A DNA stretch of 64,000 nucleotides from Citrus sinensis (Eukaryota > Streptophyta > Magnoliopsida > Sapindales > Rutaceae): NCBI RefSeq assembly GCF_022201045.2, contig NC_068556.1:22859501-22923500 (forward strand), in the 5' to 3' direction. The translations under genes were made by a program, and so were the position numbers. How positions within the stretch are numbered: position 1 is the first letter of the stretch; the number at the start of each line of letters is the position of its first letter. Below, in pieces: positions 49,470 to 58,385 of this stretch. The notes under the pieces are model-generated. The model was not told where the DNA came from and ran no database searches. It saw only the letters and a program-made list of their open reading frames with translations.

Positions 49470-49838
49470 TCACAATTTTAACTTCTTTTTGGGACTTTTC
49501 GACAGAGCAGATTCACCACCTGCAGCAGAAAAGACGTAATCAGCCAGCGCTCCAAAAAAACAAAATAAGTGAATATAAAGACCATCAATGGACAGAACCT
49601 GTTGCTTTTTGCCTTTTTTTTAATTTTTTTTTGTTTTTATTCGTTTTCTTTTTCATTTTCTCAAGTTCCTTTGGCTCAGAGTTTCCAGCTTGTATGCGAC
49701 AAACAAAAACACCACGACAGCCTTGATATCAAGTTATATATATGAATGCCAACTTAACGCACCTCAGAGTCACTAAACGAACTCGCATGTCCAGTGATTC
49801 TACCTGAATTTGAAGACCCCACCTGACCTGCAAAGGGG
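49470..49838 (-). pseudogene. 3' fragment of the convergent gene (copy in A1)
   Basis: On the - strand it matches the last three exons of the gene at 62408-64000. Examples are TCTTCAAATTCAGGTAGAAT (exon C), GAAACTCTGAGCCAAAGGAA (exon D) and CCCAAAAAGAAGTTAAAATT before the stop (exon E). The 5' part of exon D is missing and exon C has gained a base (GTGGGGTC instead of GTGGGTC). Exons A and B are absent, so it cannot make the protein. Confidence 0.85.
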
Positions 49839-49975
49839 GAGAAGTAATCAGTCCCAGTGCACTAACAATGTATACGTTTTGCATCGATACATGCATCACT
49901 TATCACACATTAAGAAGGCCTGAACAACAAGATGAATAAGTTTTTACCTTTTACTAATATGGTGCTTTGATTTCT

Positions 49976-50371
49976 TTCTTTAGTACTTGATTTTTACTAT
50001 TTTTAAGGACAGTGTAACCGTTTATAAGGGGCTGCAGAAGAATGAAAATCTCCCTCTAAAATACGGAAGAAACGGTATATCCTTATGGCCCGCTGGGTAT
50101 GGAATACTGGATATGATGGGATAGGATAACATGTGATAAGATGAAATGGGTTAGATTATGATAAAATTGAATATGATTTCGCTAAAAGAAATCCAACTTG
50201 AACAATCCGGAGTTCAAGCTTGTGAGGAGAAAACAGTCAGGAACTTTGCTGCGGCCACAGAGAGAGGAAAAAAGAGACCGAGAGAGAGATTAAAAGAAAG
50301 GCTAACTCTGTGTTACGATGAACGTAACATACATTCAAAAGAAACAATATCAATAGATACCCCTAATTTTT
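49976..50371. other. Junction segment between duplicated block and pararetrovirus
   Basis: Homology to the second block stops at 49975 and clear viral coding sequence starts at 50372. The host-virus border lies somewhere in 50200-50372. GGCCCGCTGGGTATGG near 50089 resembles the start of a Tourist-type element, but no partner end was found. Confidence 0.5.
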
Positions 50372-50725
50372 ATGGAAACTACACTATTTGAATTAAAAGA
50401 AATACTTTTAAATCTTAAAGAAGAAATAAAAGAAATTAAACAAGAAATAGGAAAAATAAAAATAGAATTATCTGTAATCCAAATAAGTCATAAGAAAAAT
50501 AAAAGAATAGAAAAATTTGAAATACTAAAATCTGGAATAATTGGGACAAGCTTTAAAGAGCCCATACAAAAACCTCAACCAGGTAGTTATGATGACTGGT
50601 TCATAAAGACTCAATACCCAAAAATATTAGAAGAAATAGAAAAACTGAAAGCAGAATTAAAAACTAAAGAAAAAGGTAAAGAAAAATTAGAAATAAAAGA
50701 AACATCACCTAGCGATACAGATTAA
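50372..50725 (+). CDS. Viral coiled-coil protein (virion-associated-protein-like)
   Basis: Intact ORF of 117 codons. The first 55 residues form a Leu/Ile heptad pattern rich in Glu and Lys (LKEILLNLKEEIKEIKQEIG), a strong coiled coil. The C-terminal half is Lys/Glu-rich and includes PQPGSYDDWFIKTQYPKILE. Small size, N-terminal coiled coil and position just before the capsid gene match the virion-associated protein of caulimovirids, which tetramerises and decorates particles. Its TAA shares one base with the next ATG (TAATG, 50723-50727). Homology itself is inferred from structure and position. Confidence 0.65.
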   Translation: METTLFELKEILLNLKEEIKEIKQEIGKIKIELSVIQISHKKNKRIEKFEILKSGIIGTSFKEPIQKPQPGSYDDWFIKTQYPKILEEIEKLKAELKTKEKGKEKLEIKETSPSDTD

Positions 50726-52039
50726 TGGATGAAACACTAGAAGAATTAACAGAAAAATTTAGTGATATAAATCTAAGTGATTTGGAAGAATTTGAAAGAG
50801 AATATTATATAAAAATGAATGTTACTGGAGGACCAGAAATGAAACCTAATGTAGCAGAACCAAGCCATAAGTATGAAACAAATAAAAAGAAAAATAGACC
50901 ATTTTTTGAATATTATCCACCTATCAAAAATAACCAATGGAAAAAAGAATACCAACCTAATAATGACCATTTAATACCAATAAGCAATGCAGGCACATTT
51001 ATAGATTTAGACTGCAAAACAGATCCCCGAAAGGCCTTAGTAGAATGGGAAATGCAAATGAAATTATTTTTTCTGTTTAATGGATCAAGAGAAGATTGGA
51101 ATGTGGAAACAGAAGAAGAAAAAATAAATATATTTGCTGATATTTTAATAGCAAGCTTCACAGGAAATGTATTTAATTGGTGGAAAGGATTAAGTGAGGA
51201 TACACAAAAATTAATAAAGGATTCAACTAAGATAGCATTAGGAAAAAATAAAGGATTAGGAATTGAAAGAATAATCGAATATATTGCTAGTGAATTTTTA
51301 GGGGAAGATTGGTTACTAAACTCAAAAAATGAATCAAAACGTGATAAATTAGAAGCAAGAATGAAATTGATAAATTTAACAATTTGTAATATGTGTTTTG
51401 TAAAAGAATATACTTGTGAATTTTCTAAATATTATTATACCCAATTTATGAGTCATGAAGACCAAAATATTTATAAAAATTTATACTATTCAAAACTTCC
51501 TTACCCTTGGAATGGATATTTTACTAATGAATATGAAAAATATACTAGTAATAATGAAAATAGACTTTCAGACACATTAGGATCTAGAATAAGGTTTTTA
51601 AATACAAGATTAAGTGAAATATGTATTCAAAGAAATCTAATAAAAAAGAGTAAAAATATTACGAAAATATGTTGTGAAAAAACAGAAATGCCTACTCAGT
51701 GGGGATGTTATACACCTCATAAAAGACACAGAAAATCTTACAAAAAAAAAAAAGATATAAGAAATATAATAAATTTAAGAAAAAATATAAAAAAGCAGGA
51801 AGGAAATATTATAAAAGGAAATATAAAAGCCAAAGAAAAATATTAGATAAATCCAAATGTAAATATTGGAATTGTGGAGAAATGGGACACATCAGTACAG
51901 ATTGTACAAAAAAAAAGTTAGGCTTTTAAAAGAAGATTTTAAAAATATAGAAAGTGATTTAGAAGAAATAAGTAATCTCTCGGAATATGATGGAGAAGAA
52001 GTTTATATGGTAGAAAAATCAGAAGATGAATCCGAATAA
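50725..52039 (+). pseudogene. Viral capsid protein gene, two frame breaks
   Basis: The open part (50725-51846, 373 codons) holds the capsid core: WEMQMKLFFLFNGSREDWNV, then FADILIASFTGNVFNWWKGL. After a run of 12 A (51742-51753) the family-typical Lys/Tyr-rich basic region and the zinc knuckle continue in another frame (51855-51926). After a second run of nine A (51908-51916) the acidic tail continues in the third frame to a TAA at 52037-52039. Each break looks like loss of one A (or gain of two) in a homopolymer. The knuckle reads KYWNCGEMGHISTDC: the first of the four CCHC ligands is Tyr, though a Cys stands two residues earlier. The gene start overlaps the previous stop. Confidence 0.85.
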
Positions 52040-53333
52040 AAAAGAAATAATGGAAAATGAAAAAGTAGAAGAAATAGAAAAAGAAGAAAATAAAAGTGGA
52101 TATAGTCTTGTAGCCACTTTTAATAAAGAAAAATATAATAAACTTTTAAAATTAAATATGGAAAAACCAGAATATGGAATACTACATAGGTTTAGAGATC
52201 TATTTAAAAGAAAAAGAATTATATTACATGAATATTATGAACAAGAAAAAGCAGTAACAATTACACAAGCTGAAGGAAATATTAGATTTAGTTTACTTAA
52301 TAAAAGGTCTATAGACTTGGCATTAAGAAAAATAAAAAGTGAATCAATCAAAGAAAAAATTCAATATGTATATTTGGCAGAAATCCAAATCTTAATAAAA
52401 TCTCTTTTCAAAGAAGGAATAGATAGCCCCATAGTTCTATCATTACATGACCAAAGATTTACAGACCCTGGTATAGGACATTTAGGGACAATAGAAGGGA
52501 ATTTATGTTATACTAAATTATTATTTACATGCCACCCTAGATACTGTGTACATATAAAAGATAAAAATATAGACGAAACATTAAGTTTACATTTTAAATT
52601 ACTAAAGAAAAATCTAATAAAAGAAGGAAATAGAATAATGACAATACACTATTCAGCTTTATATAGTTTTTGTAATTCGAATTATGGAGAAATATATGGA
52701 AATAAACCTTATATAGAAATAAATAAGGATTGTGAAGATATAGCAACATTTATAGAACCTGTAATTCAAGATTACCAAAATCCCATTAATTATGAATTAA
52801 AAATAGATGATAGAAAACCATTTTTAGATAATAATAATGAAAACTCTATAATTCCCATAAGTTTTGCAGGAAGAACTCTAATAAGAGGAAGTTCGTCTAG
52901 AAGATTAAGTACTGATAAACAGTTAGTTAAATCCATACCTACAAATAATGTAATAAAAATACTAGGACAATACTTTAATGGAATAGACTATACAACAAAA
53001 GTACCTATATTGATAGATACTAGTACCAGCCATAATTATATGAACCACACTAAAAATAAAGGACTTTTAGTAAAAGAAAAAAAAATTCCTTATAAATATA
53101 CTGATTTTAATGGTAATAAACATATTTGTAAACAAGAAGTCAAAGTCCCTGTAATAATAGAAGGACTTCGAAAAATAGTACCTTGTTATATAGATTCATT
53201 TATGACTACAGATCCAGAAAAACATATAGTACTAGGAAATAGTTTTTTAAGTGATTTAGAGTATTACAAAATTGAACCAAATAAAATAACTTTCCTTATA
53301 CAAGGTCAAAGAATCGTTTGCGACACATGTTGA
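52026..53333 (+). CDS. Viral movement protein with C-terminal retropepsin-like domain
   Basis: Intact ORF, 435 codons, overlapping the acidic tail of the capsid gene by 14 nt. Residues about 100-250 carry the 30K-superfamily movement-protein signature: SPIVLSLHDQRFTDPGIGHL with the conserved Asp142, then EGNLCYTKLLFTCHPRY. Such proteins form tubules or modify plasmodesmata for cell-to-cell spread. Residues about 310-430 look like an aspartic-protease fold: VPILIDTSTSHNY with Asp331, and IVLGNSFL at 401-408 matching the second LG motif. The catalytic triplet is D-T-S rather than D-T-G, so activity is doubtful. This is separate from the protease in the polymerase ORF. Its stop overlaps the polymerase ATG by 7 nt. 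Confidence 0.85.
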   Translation: MNPNKKEIMENEKVEEIEKEENKSGYSLVATFNKEKYNKLLKLNMEKPEYGILHRFRDLFKRKRIILHEYYEQEKAVTITQAEGNIRFSLLNKRSIDLALRKIKSESIKEKIQYVYLAEIQILIKSLFKEGIDSPIVLSLHDQRFTDPGIGHLGTIEGNLCYTKLLFTCHPRYCVHIKDKNIDETLSLHFKLLKKNLIKEGNRIMTIHYSALYSFCNSNYGEIYGNKPYIEINKDCEDIATFIEPVIQDYQNPINYELKIDDRKPFLDNNNENSIIPISFAGRTLIRGSSSRRLSTDKQLVKSIPTNNVIKILGQYFNGIDYTTKVPILIDTSTSHNYMNHTKNKGLLVKEKKIPYKYTDFNGNKHICKQEVKVPVIIEGLRKIVPCYIDSFMTTDPEKHIVLGNSFLSDLEYYKIEPNKITFLIQGQRIVCDTC

Positions 53334-55198
53334 AACAAGCTTATGTAAAATACCATATGTCTGTTTATATACAAATATATATACCAGAAAAAGACATAGA
53401 TACTTGTGCTTTAATTGACACAGGTAGTGAAATAACTATTATGAAATCTTTTTTATCTAATAGATGGGAATCAAATGAAAAATTAAAAATTGTAGGAATT
53501 ACCGGCGATAAACAACAAGTAAATCAATCCATATTAAACTTTGAAATATTATTAGGCAGTAAAATAATTAGTATTAACCAAATCTTTCAATATAATAATC
53601 TAGATTGTGATATACTTTTAGGTAATGACTTTCTACAACAATTTCAATATTACCAGCAGACTACATACATGATCACCTTAAAAACCCCTTGTAATCATAT
53701 TTTACGAATCCCTCGTGAATTCCGACCTTACAGAGTTCAGCCAGCCCAGCGTGGTGATAAATACATTTATGAAAAATATTATTTAATACAAAAAAGTCAG
53801 AGTTACAATATACAACTAGAGACAATAAAGTCACAACTTGAACAAGTTTATAAAGAAAACATGTTAGCATTATGGAAACCAGATCATCCTAAAGCAAAAA
53901 TAGAATTAATTGAAGAGAGAATCATAAGATTAAAACCCATGATGTATACAGCAGAAGATAGGGAAGAATTCAAAATCCAAATAAAAGAACTATTAAATCT
54001 AAAATTCATTAGAAGTAGCAATAGCCCACATAACAGTCCAGCATTTATGGTTAGGAAAAGAGCAGAACAAGTTAGAGGAAAAGCAAGAATGGTAATAAAT
54101 TATAAAGAACTAAATAAATATACAAAATTTAATGGATATTTTCTCCCTAATAAAGAAGTATTGATAAATCTTGTGAAAAATAAGACCTATTATTCAAAAT
54201 TCGACTGTAAATCAGGATTTTGGCAAATAAAGATGGAAGAAAATAGTATTCCTTACACAGCTTTTAGCACCCCACAAGGACATTATGAATGGTTAGTAAT
54301 GCCTTTTGGACTAAAGAATGACCCTCAAATTTTTCAGAGTAGAATGGATAAAATATTTAGAAATTATAACTATATTATAGTATATGTTGATGATATATTA
54401 ATAGCATCAGAAACAGTGGAGGAACATAGACATCATTTAAAGGAATTTGTTAATACATGTATTAAGGAAGCTATAGTATTATCTAGTAAGAAAGCAATTA
54501 TAGAACATAAGAAAATAGAATTTTTAGGAATGATACTCGACAAACAAGGTATTAGACTTCAGAACCATATAGGAAGAAAAATAATCGAATTTCCAAATAA
54601 ATTAGAAAATAAACAACAAATACAAAAAATTTTAGGCTGTTTAAATTATACTGAAGGATTTATAAAAGATCTAGCAAAAAAGAGAAATATACTTCAGAAA
54701 TTACTAAGAAAAAATAATACTAGAGGATGGAGTGAAGAATATACAAAAACAGTAAAAAATCTAAAACAAGAATGTAAAAACCTCCCAGCATTAAGATTAC
54801 CAAATGAAAAAGATAAATTAATAATCCAAACAGATGCATCAGATTTATATTGGGGAGTAATTCTGAAAACTGATATAAATGAAATTTGTCGATATACAAG
54901 TGGAACATTTAATCAGGCACAAATCAATTATCCAGTACATGAAAAAGAACTCCTTGCAATATACAAAGGAATTAAAAAATTCTCATTATTCTTACTTCAA
55001 AAATAATTTATTGTAGAAACAGATAATTCTCAAGTAAGCTCTCTTATTAATAGAATTTTACCAAATGAACCTCAGTATAGAAGATTACATAGATGGCAAG
55101 TTTATCTGTCCTATTACAATTTTAAGATAGTACATATAAAAGGGACTAACAATTTTCTTGCAGACTTTTTAAGCAGGAACATAGAATTTGGAGAATGA
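53327..55198 (+). pseudogene. Viral polymerase: aspartic protease-RT-RNase H, one in-frame stop
   Basis: I place the start at ATG 53327, which overlaps the movement-protein stop. Protease: CALIDTGSEITIM at about residue 27, with CDILLGNDFL about 65 residues later. RT: ARMVINYKELNKYT, KFDCKSGFWQI, TPQGHYEWLVMPFGLKN and the catalytic YVDD at about 353-356. RNase H: IIQTDASDLYWGV, HEKELLAIYKGI, then after an in-frame TAA (55004-55006) the same frame continues with VETDNSQV and NFLADFLSR to TGA 55196-55198. The stop removes the last two catalytic Asp of RNase H. GLKNDPQIFQ has Asp where family members usually have a small residue. No integrase is present, which separates it from Ty3 elements. Confidence 0.92.
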
Positions 55199-56214
55199 AT
55201 TCCGAAGCAAATAGAATTATCGGAAAAATAGAAGCCGAGATACAAAGACTCAAGACTGAAGCATCTGACATAATTGATGCAATACGCTACATAAAAGAGG
55301 CTTCTGAGGCTCATGAGAAAGGAGTAAATTTGTTAGAGTCATACATAAACGACTTAACAAAAGTGTTCTCTATAAACACGAGCCCAATAGAAATAAACCC
55401 AAATATAGGAAGCAATAGTGGACCCTTCAGGGAAGATAAACCAATCTCTGACCCAGTTCCAAATAAAACCATATCCATAGAAGTTGAGTCACCAAAATCA
55501 GACCCTCCAAAAAAGTTTATTCAAATAAACAATCCTTACATAGAAGAAGAGGAGAAACCCCTAAATCCAAAAGAAGAATAGTATAAACAATTCTCTACAT
55601 AGGTATATTCCACTTGTTCTCATAATGGTACAATTTTCAAGGCACCTGAAAAAAATATGTACCCCAGAATGATTGTTACAAAAGGAGCAGACCCACTCCT
55701 TGTTGGGAAAATAGCAAATTATGGCTATTTAGACTTAGTATATCCCGATATAGACCTTCGAGAAATAGCCAACCTTGATGATTTATTAATAAAAGAAGTC
55801 TCAAGGTTTGCCCAAAAAAGACCCATATACCTGAAATTTTACACCATAAGCCCAGAATACTATCAGAATGTAGAATACCATACTTTCTATATGATTTCTG
55901 TAGGCCATATTACAAAAAATTTCAAAGTCGAAGTAGGAACAGAATATACAAATGTTCCTCACATAAACAAATCTTGGATCAGAACACGAAGAGCCAGAGG
56001 AATAAAAGCCATATGGAGCATAGCTAAGGATTTGTATAAGAGAAATTTCAGAACTATTATTAAATTTCAGAATTACATCCTTATAACTTCTGAGGATGGC
56101 CATACACCTTCAAATCTGTTACTAGACTTCATCAATGAAATAAGTATTATGTGTTTCCCCAGTAGCAGTAAAACCATGGAGCAGGCTTACCAACTCATGG
56201 ACATAAAGCAATGA
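55195..56214 (+). pseudogene. TAV/inclusion-body-position ORF, two in-frame TAG codons
   Basis: One frame of 340 codons starts at ATG 55195 (overlapping the polymerase TGA as ATGA) and ends at TGA 56212. It is interrupted by TAG at 55579-55581 and again at 55600-55602, leaving open pieces of 128 and 185 codons. The first piece has an N-terminal coiled coil (RIIGKIEAEIQRLKTEAS) and a Pro/Ser-rich stretch. The second contains MIVTKGADPLLVGKIANYGY and RARGIKAIWSIAKDLYKRNF. Position after the polymerase and before the promoter is that of the caulimovirid transactivator/viroplasmin. I infer that identity from position and size rather than a firm motif. Confidence 0.68.
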
Positions 56215-56305
56215 TAGACAAGCTGTGGCCGACAACATAAAGCAATGATAGACAAAGCTGTGGCCGACAACATAAAGCAAGATAAGATAAAGCTGTGGTG
56301 GACAA
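56201..56305 (+). repeat. Tandem repeat (about 35 bp x 3) in viral promoter region
   Basis: Units start ACATAAAGCAATGATAGACA at 56201 and 56235, and ACATAAAGCAAGATAAGATA at 56270. Each contains AAGCTGTGG. The TAV-position stop codon lies inside the first unit. The place, just upstream of the TATA box, suggests enhancer repeats. Confidence 0.88.
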
Positions 56306-56419
56306 GAATAAAGCTACAACAAGACAAGATGAGATAAAGATGCTTGACAAGATAAGGCGTGACATAAAGCTTGGAAAAGAAAAGCTACAACTAGCTGGCA
56401 AGTGACAAAGTTACAACCT

Positions 56420-56530
56420 ATGTAAAAGCCCAATAATATAAGGACAAAAATGTAACAATAATGTAAAAGCCCAATAATACAAGGGCAAAAATGTAATCAT
56501 AAACCCGAAGTAACTTCGGATATAAATAAA
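56420..56530 (+). promoter_or_regulatory. Viral pregenomic-RNA promoter (TATA box, repeat, dyads)
   Basis: A 41-bp direct repeat (56420 and 56461, starting ATGTAAAAGCCCAATAAT) is followed by the dyad CCGAAGT-A-ACTTCGG (56505-56519) and then TATAAATAAA (56521-56530). A second dyad, AAGCTCT-A-AGAGCTT (56537-56551), lies near the expected start of transcription. The layout corresponds to the 35S-type promoter of caulimovirids, which drives the terminally redundant pregenomic RNA. Confidence 0.75.
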
Positions 56531-56551
56531 ATCAATAAGCTCTAAGAGCTT

Positions 56552-56933
56552 ATCATTCAGCCATAACACAATTATCTTCTTAAGTTCTAATGGATAGCTA
56601 AACAACTCCCCGGCTCTAATTCCTAAATCAAGACATCACTAATCAAAAAACAAATAACCCCATAGAAAGGAAAGAGAAACCTAAACTTATTTCAACATTT
56701 CTAAGCCTAAAGATCAAAGATCCATACAGTAAGGCCGATCGAGTCCGCTGATCCCGTTGAGGCAAGGAGGCCGTTGAGGGAATAAGGACAAACAGGCTGC
56801 AGGTCACTGGAAAAGGATTGGAAGGCGAGGAAACAAGAATAAGCTAGGTAATAATTCTCTAACCTTATCTTTGGTGGAAGTTTGTTGATGATTGATGATG
56901 AGGAGATTATGGAAGAAGAGCTAATCTTTAAAC
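56552..56933 (+). other. Viral leader, non-coding
   Basis: Between the promoter and the first leader ORF. It is more GC-rich near 56730-56850 and probably structured RNA. No motif named. Confidence 0.4.
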
Positions 56934-57308
56934 ATGAATAACCTATTGTTAGGAAATTCTAAAGAACATATAATAAATTCGACAACTAGGATAACATATA
57001 ATGATTATATGATGATAATAGATTTTAATTTAGGATCTTTTAAACAAAGTTCCTATCTTTTGAGCAAAGAAGAGCTTGTTAGAATCGAAGATCTACAAGC
57101 AGTATATGCTGTTGACTTACCAAAGGAAATAAAACGGAAAATTATAAACCATATCGAAATAGATAATTTGAAACATAATATAATTATGTTAACAGTAGAA
57201 CAAGGAATTGACATAGCTTTAGCATATATAGAAAACGAAAGTAGAGAAATTAGACCATCAAATATATATTATATAGAAAATTCTGATAATGAAGATCTTG
57301 AAATATAA
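56934..57308 (+). CDS. Viral leader ORF, 124 codons, unknown
   Basis: Intact A-rich ORF between promoter and primer site, about 410 bp downstream of the TATA box. It is acidic (calculated by eye) with the stretch SREIRPSNIYYIENSDNEDL at its end. No family recognised. Codon and base use match the other viral ORFs, so I think it is viral coding sequence and not chance, but the evidence is length and composition only. Confidence 0.5.
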   Translation: MNNLLLGNSKEHIINSTTRITYNDYMMIIDFNLGSFKQSSYLLSKEELVRIEDLQAVYAVDLPKEIKRKIINHIEIDNLKHNIIMLTVEQGIDIALAYIENESREIRPSNIYYIENSDNEDLEI

Positions 57309-57445
57309 GAATTTGACACATATAATGATTAAAAGGTATAAAGGCAAGCAACCCATGACGTAAATTGGATAGACGATCCCGAATGGGCGTTAGTATCCTC
57401 TATACTTTGGGATAACAAGCCACGTACCTATAATCAAGGAAAGTA

Positions 57446-57709
57446 ATGAACATAGATACTTATAGAGAAACCAGATATTATATATACTTCATAAAAATAG
57501 AAGTTTTCTACTACCCAGAAAACTATACACATAATTTAGAAATTTCAAATTTGGATACTAATCCTACATATATTTTGGAAACTAACCATAATTACTATGA
57601 TTTTTATACTCTACCGGATGATATACATAGAATAATTGGAGAAGAACAGGTTATAGCCATATATTTAAGGAATAACAATAATACAGGGTATACTAGATAT
57701 ACGTTATAA
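57446..57709 (+). CDS. Viral leader ORF, 87 codons, unknown
   Basis: Intact ORF rich in Tyr, Asn and Ile, ending 132 bp before the primer-binding site. No domain recognised. It lies in a different frame from the 124-codon ORF. It may be a small accessory protein or a chance frame in A-rich leader. Confidence 0.42.
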   Translation: MNIDTYRETRYYIYFIKIEVFYYPENYTHNLEISNLDTNPTYILETNHNYYDFYTLPDDIHRIIGEEQVIAIYLRNNNNTGYTRYTL

Positions 57710-57841
57710 TAGTGGCTAATATTTGTTAAAATAATAGCATAAATAATTATCTTGTTTAATTTGATTAGCTTATTTTTACATTTTTTATTTTTGTTTACAT
57801 TTGTTATTTTTGTTTACATCATAAGTGCCCCGACACAAAAA

Positions 57842-57855
57842 TGGTATCAGAGCCA
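57842..57855 (+). promoter_or_regulatory. tRNA-Met primer-binding site
   Basis: TGGTATCAGAGCCA is complementary to the 3' end of plant initiator tRNA-Met (14 bases), the minus-strand primer site used by caulimovirids. By convention it marks position 1 of the viral map. It lies about 1.3 kb downstream of the TATA box. Confidence 0.92.
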
Positions 57856-57906
57856 CATAATTTTGTTTAAATTTTAAATAATAAGATACATTTTATTCTA
57901 AAATAA

Positions 57907-58161
57907 ATGGACCCAGTACAAGCAATAGTTAACAGTTTATATACATTAAAAGTATATAATAAAGAAGAAATAAAAAATCTTATAATAGGTTTGAAAACTG
58001 ATAAAAATAACATAAGAAATATAGAACTCGAACTTACAGAGGAACTTAGAGAAAGAAATATAGACACATTAGGAGGAGAAATTTTAATAGAAAAGAAAAT
58101 GAAATTTATAGATGAGTTTATAAAATTTTTAATACATTGGTATAAGAAGGAAGCATTATGA
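57907..58161 (+). CDS. Viral small ORF after primer site, 84 codons
   Basis: Intact ORF starting 51 bp after the primer site. Charged and helical (LKVYNKEEIKNLIIGLKTDK), with no recognised family. Its TGA overlaps the next ATG as ATGA (58158-58161), the coupling used by other genes of this virus, which supports real coding. Confidence 0.55.
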   Translation: MDPVQAIVNSLYTLKVYNKEEIKNLIIGLKTDKNNIRNIELELTEELRERNIDTLGGEILIEKKMKFIDEFIKFLIHWYKKEAL

Positions 58162-58385
58162 ATCATAATCAACATGTATTTAATATGATACATGAATTAG
58201 CAGATTGTATAGATCATATGATTTTAGGATGGGAAAACATACTAAATACATATATAAACCTAATAACTCAGAAAATAGAATTGCTAGAACAAGAAAGAAT
58301 AGGAATAATAAATTTAGGACCAGAAATCTATTATGAAATTATAGATTTATATGAATTCGATAACCATTTAATGTTATTTAAATAA
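58158..58385 (+). CDS. Viral small ORF, 75 codons
   Basis: Intact ORF overlapping the previous one by 4 nt. It starts MNHNQHVFNMIHELADCIDH and is helical, with no recognised family. It is the last viral ORF before the right border. On the circular map it would be followed by the coiled-coil ORF now at 50372. Confidence 0.52.
   Translation: MNHNQHVFNMIHELADCIDHMILGWENILNTYINLITQKIELLEQERIGIINLGPEIYYEIIDLYEFDNHLMLFK

Larger units (their letters stand above)
46703..49975 (+). repeat. Duplicated block, copy A1
   Basis: From AGAATAATGGTTATCTT (46703) to TACTAATATGGTGCTTTG (49975) this block aligns by eye with 59503-62925 in the same orientation. It covers ALY exons 14-18, the ALY 3' UTR, and the 3' exons of a convergent gene. 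A1 keeps the working ALY end but only a broken piece of the convergent gene. Confidence 0.92.

Noticed and set aside
50158-50391. 77-codon frame ending inside the first viral ORF
   Set aside because: Crosses the presumed host-virus border; the N-terminal part has no viral composition. Only its last third might be viral.
50725-55198. Reading the capsid/polymerase region as a Ty3/gypsy retrotransposon
   Set aside because: No integrase, no LTRs, a 30K movement protein and coiled-coil ORF are present, and the primer site lies downstream of the promoter as in caulimovirids.
56201-56500. Regularly spaced repeats resembling a CRISPR array
   Set aside because: Eukaryotic context, directly abutting units without unique spacers, and a position upstream of a TATA box; they are promoter repeats.
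57867-58193. - strand 108-codon frame over the viral small ORFs
   Set aside because: Antisense of A-rich coding sequence giving Ile/Phe/Ser-rich protein; all other viral genes are on the + strand.
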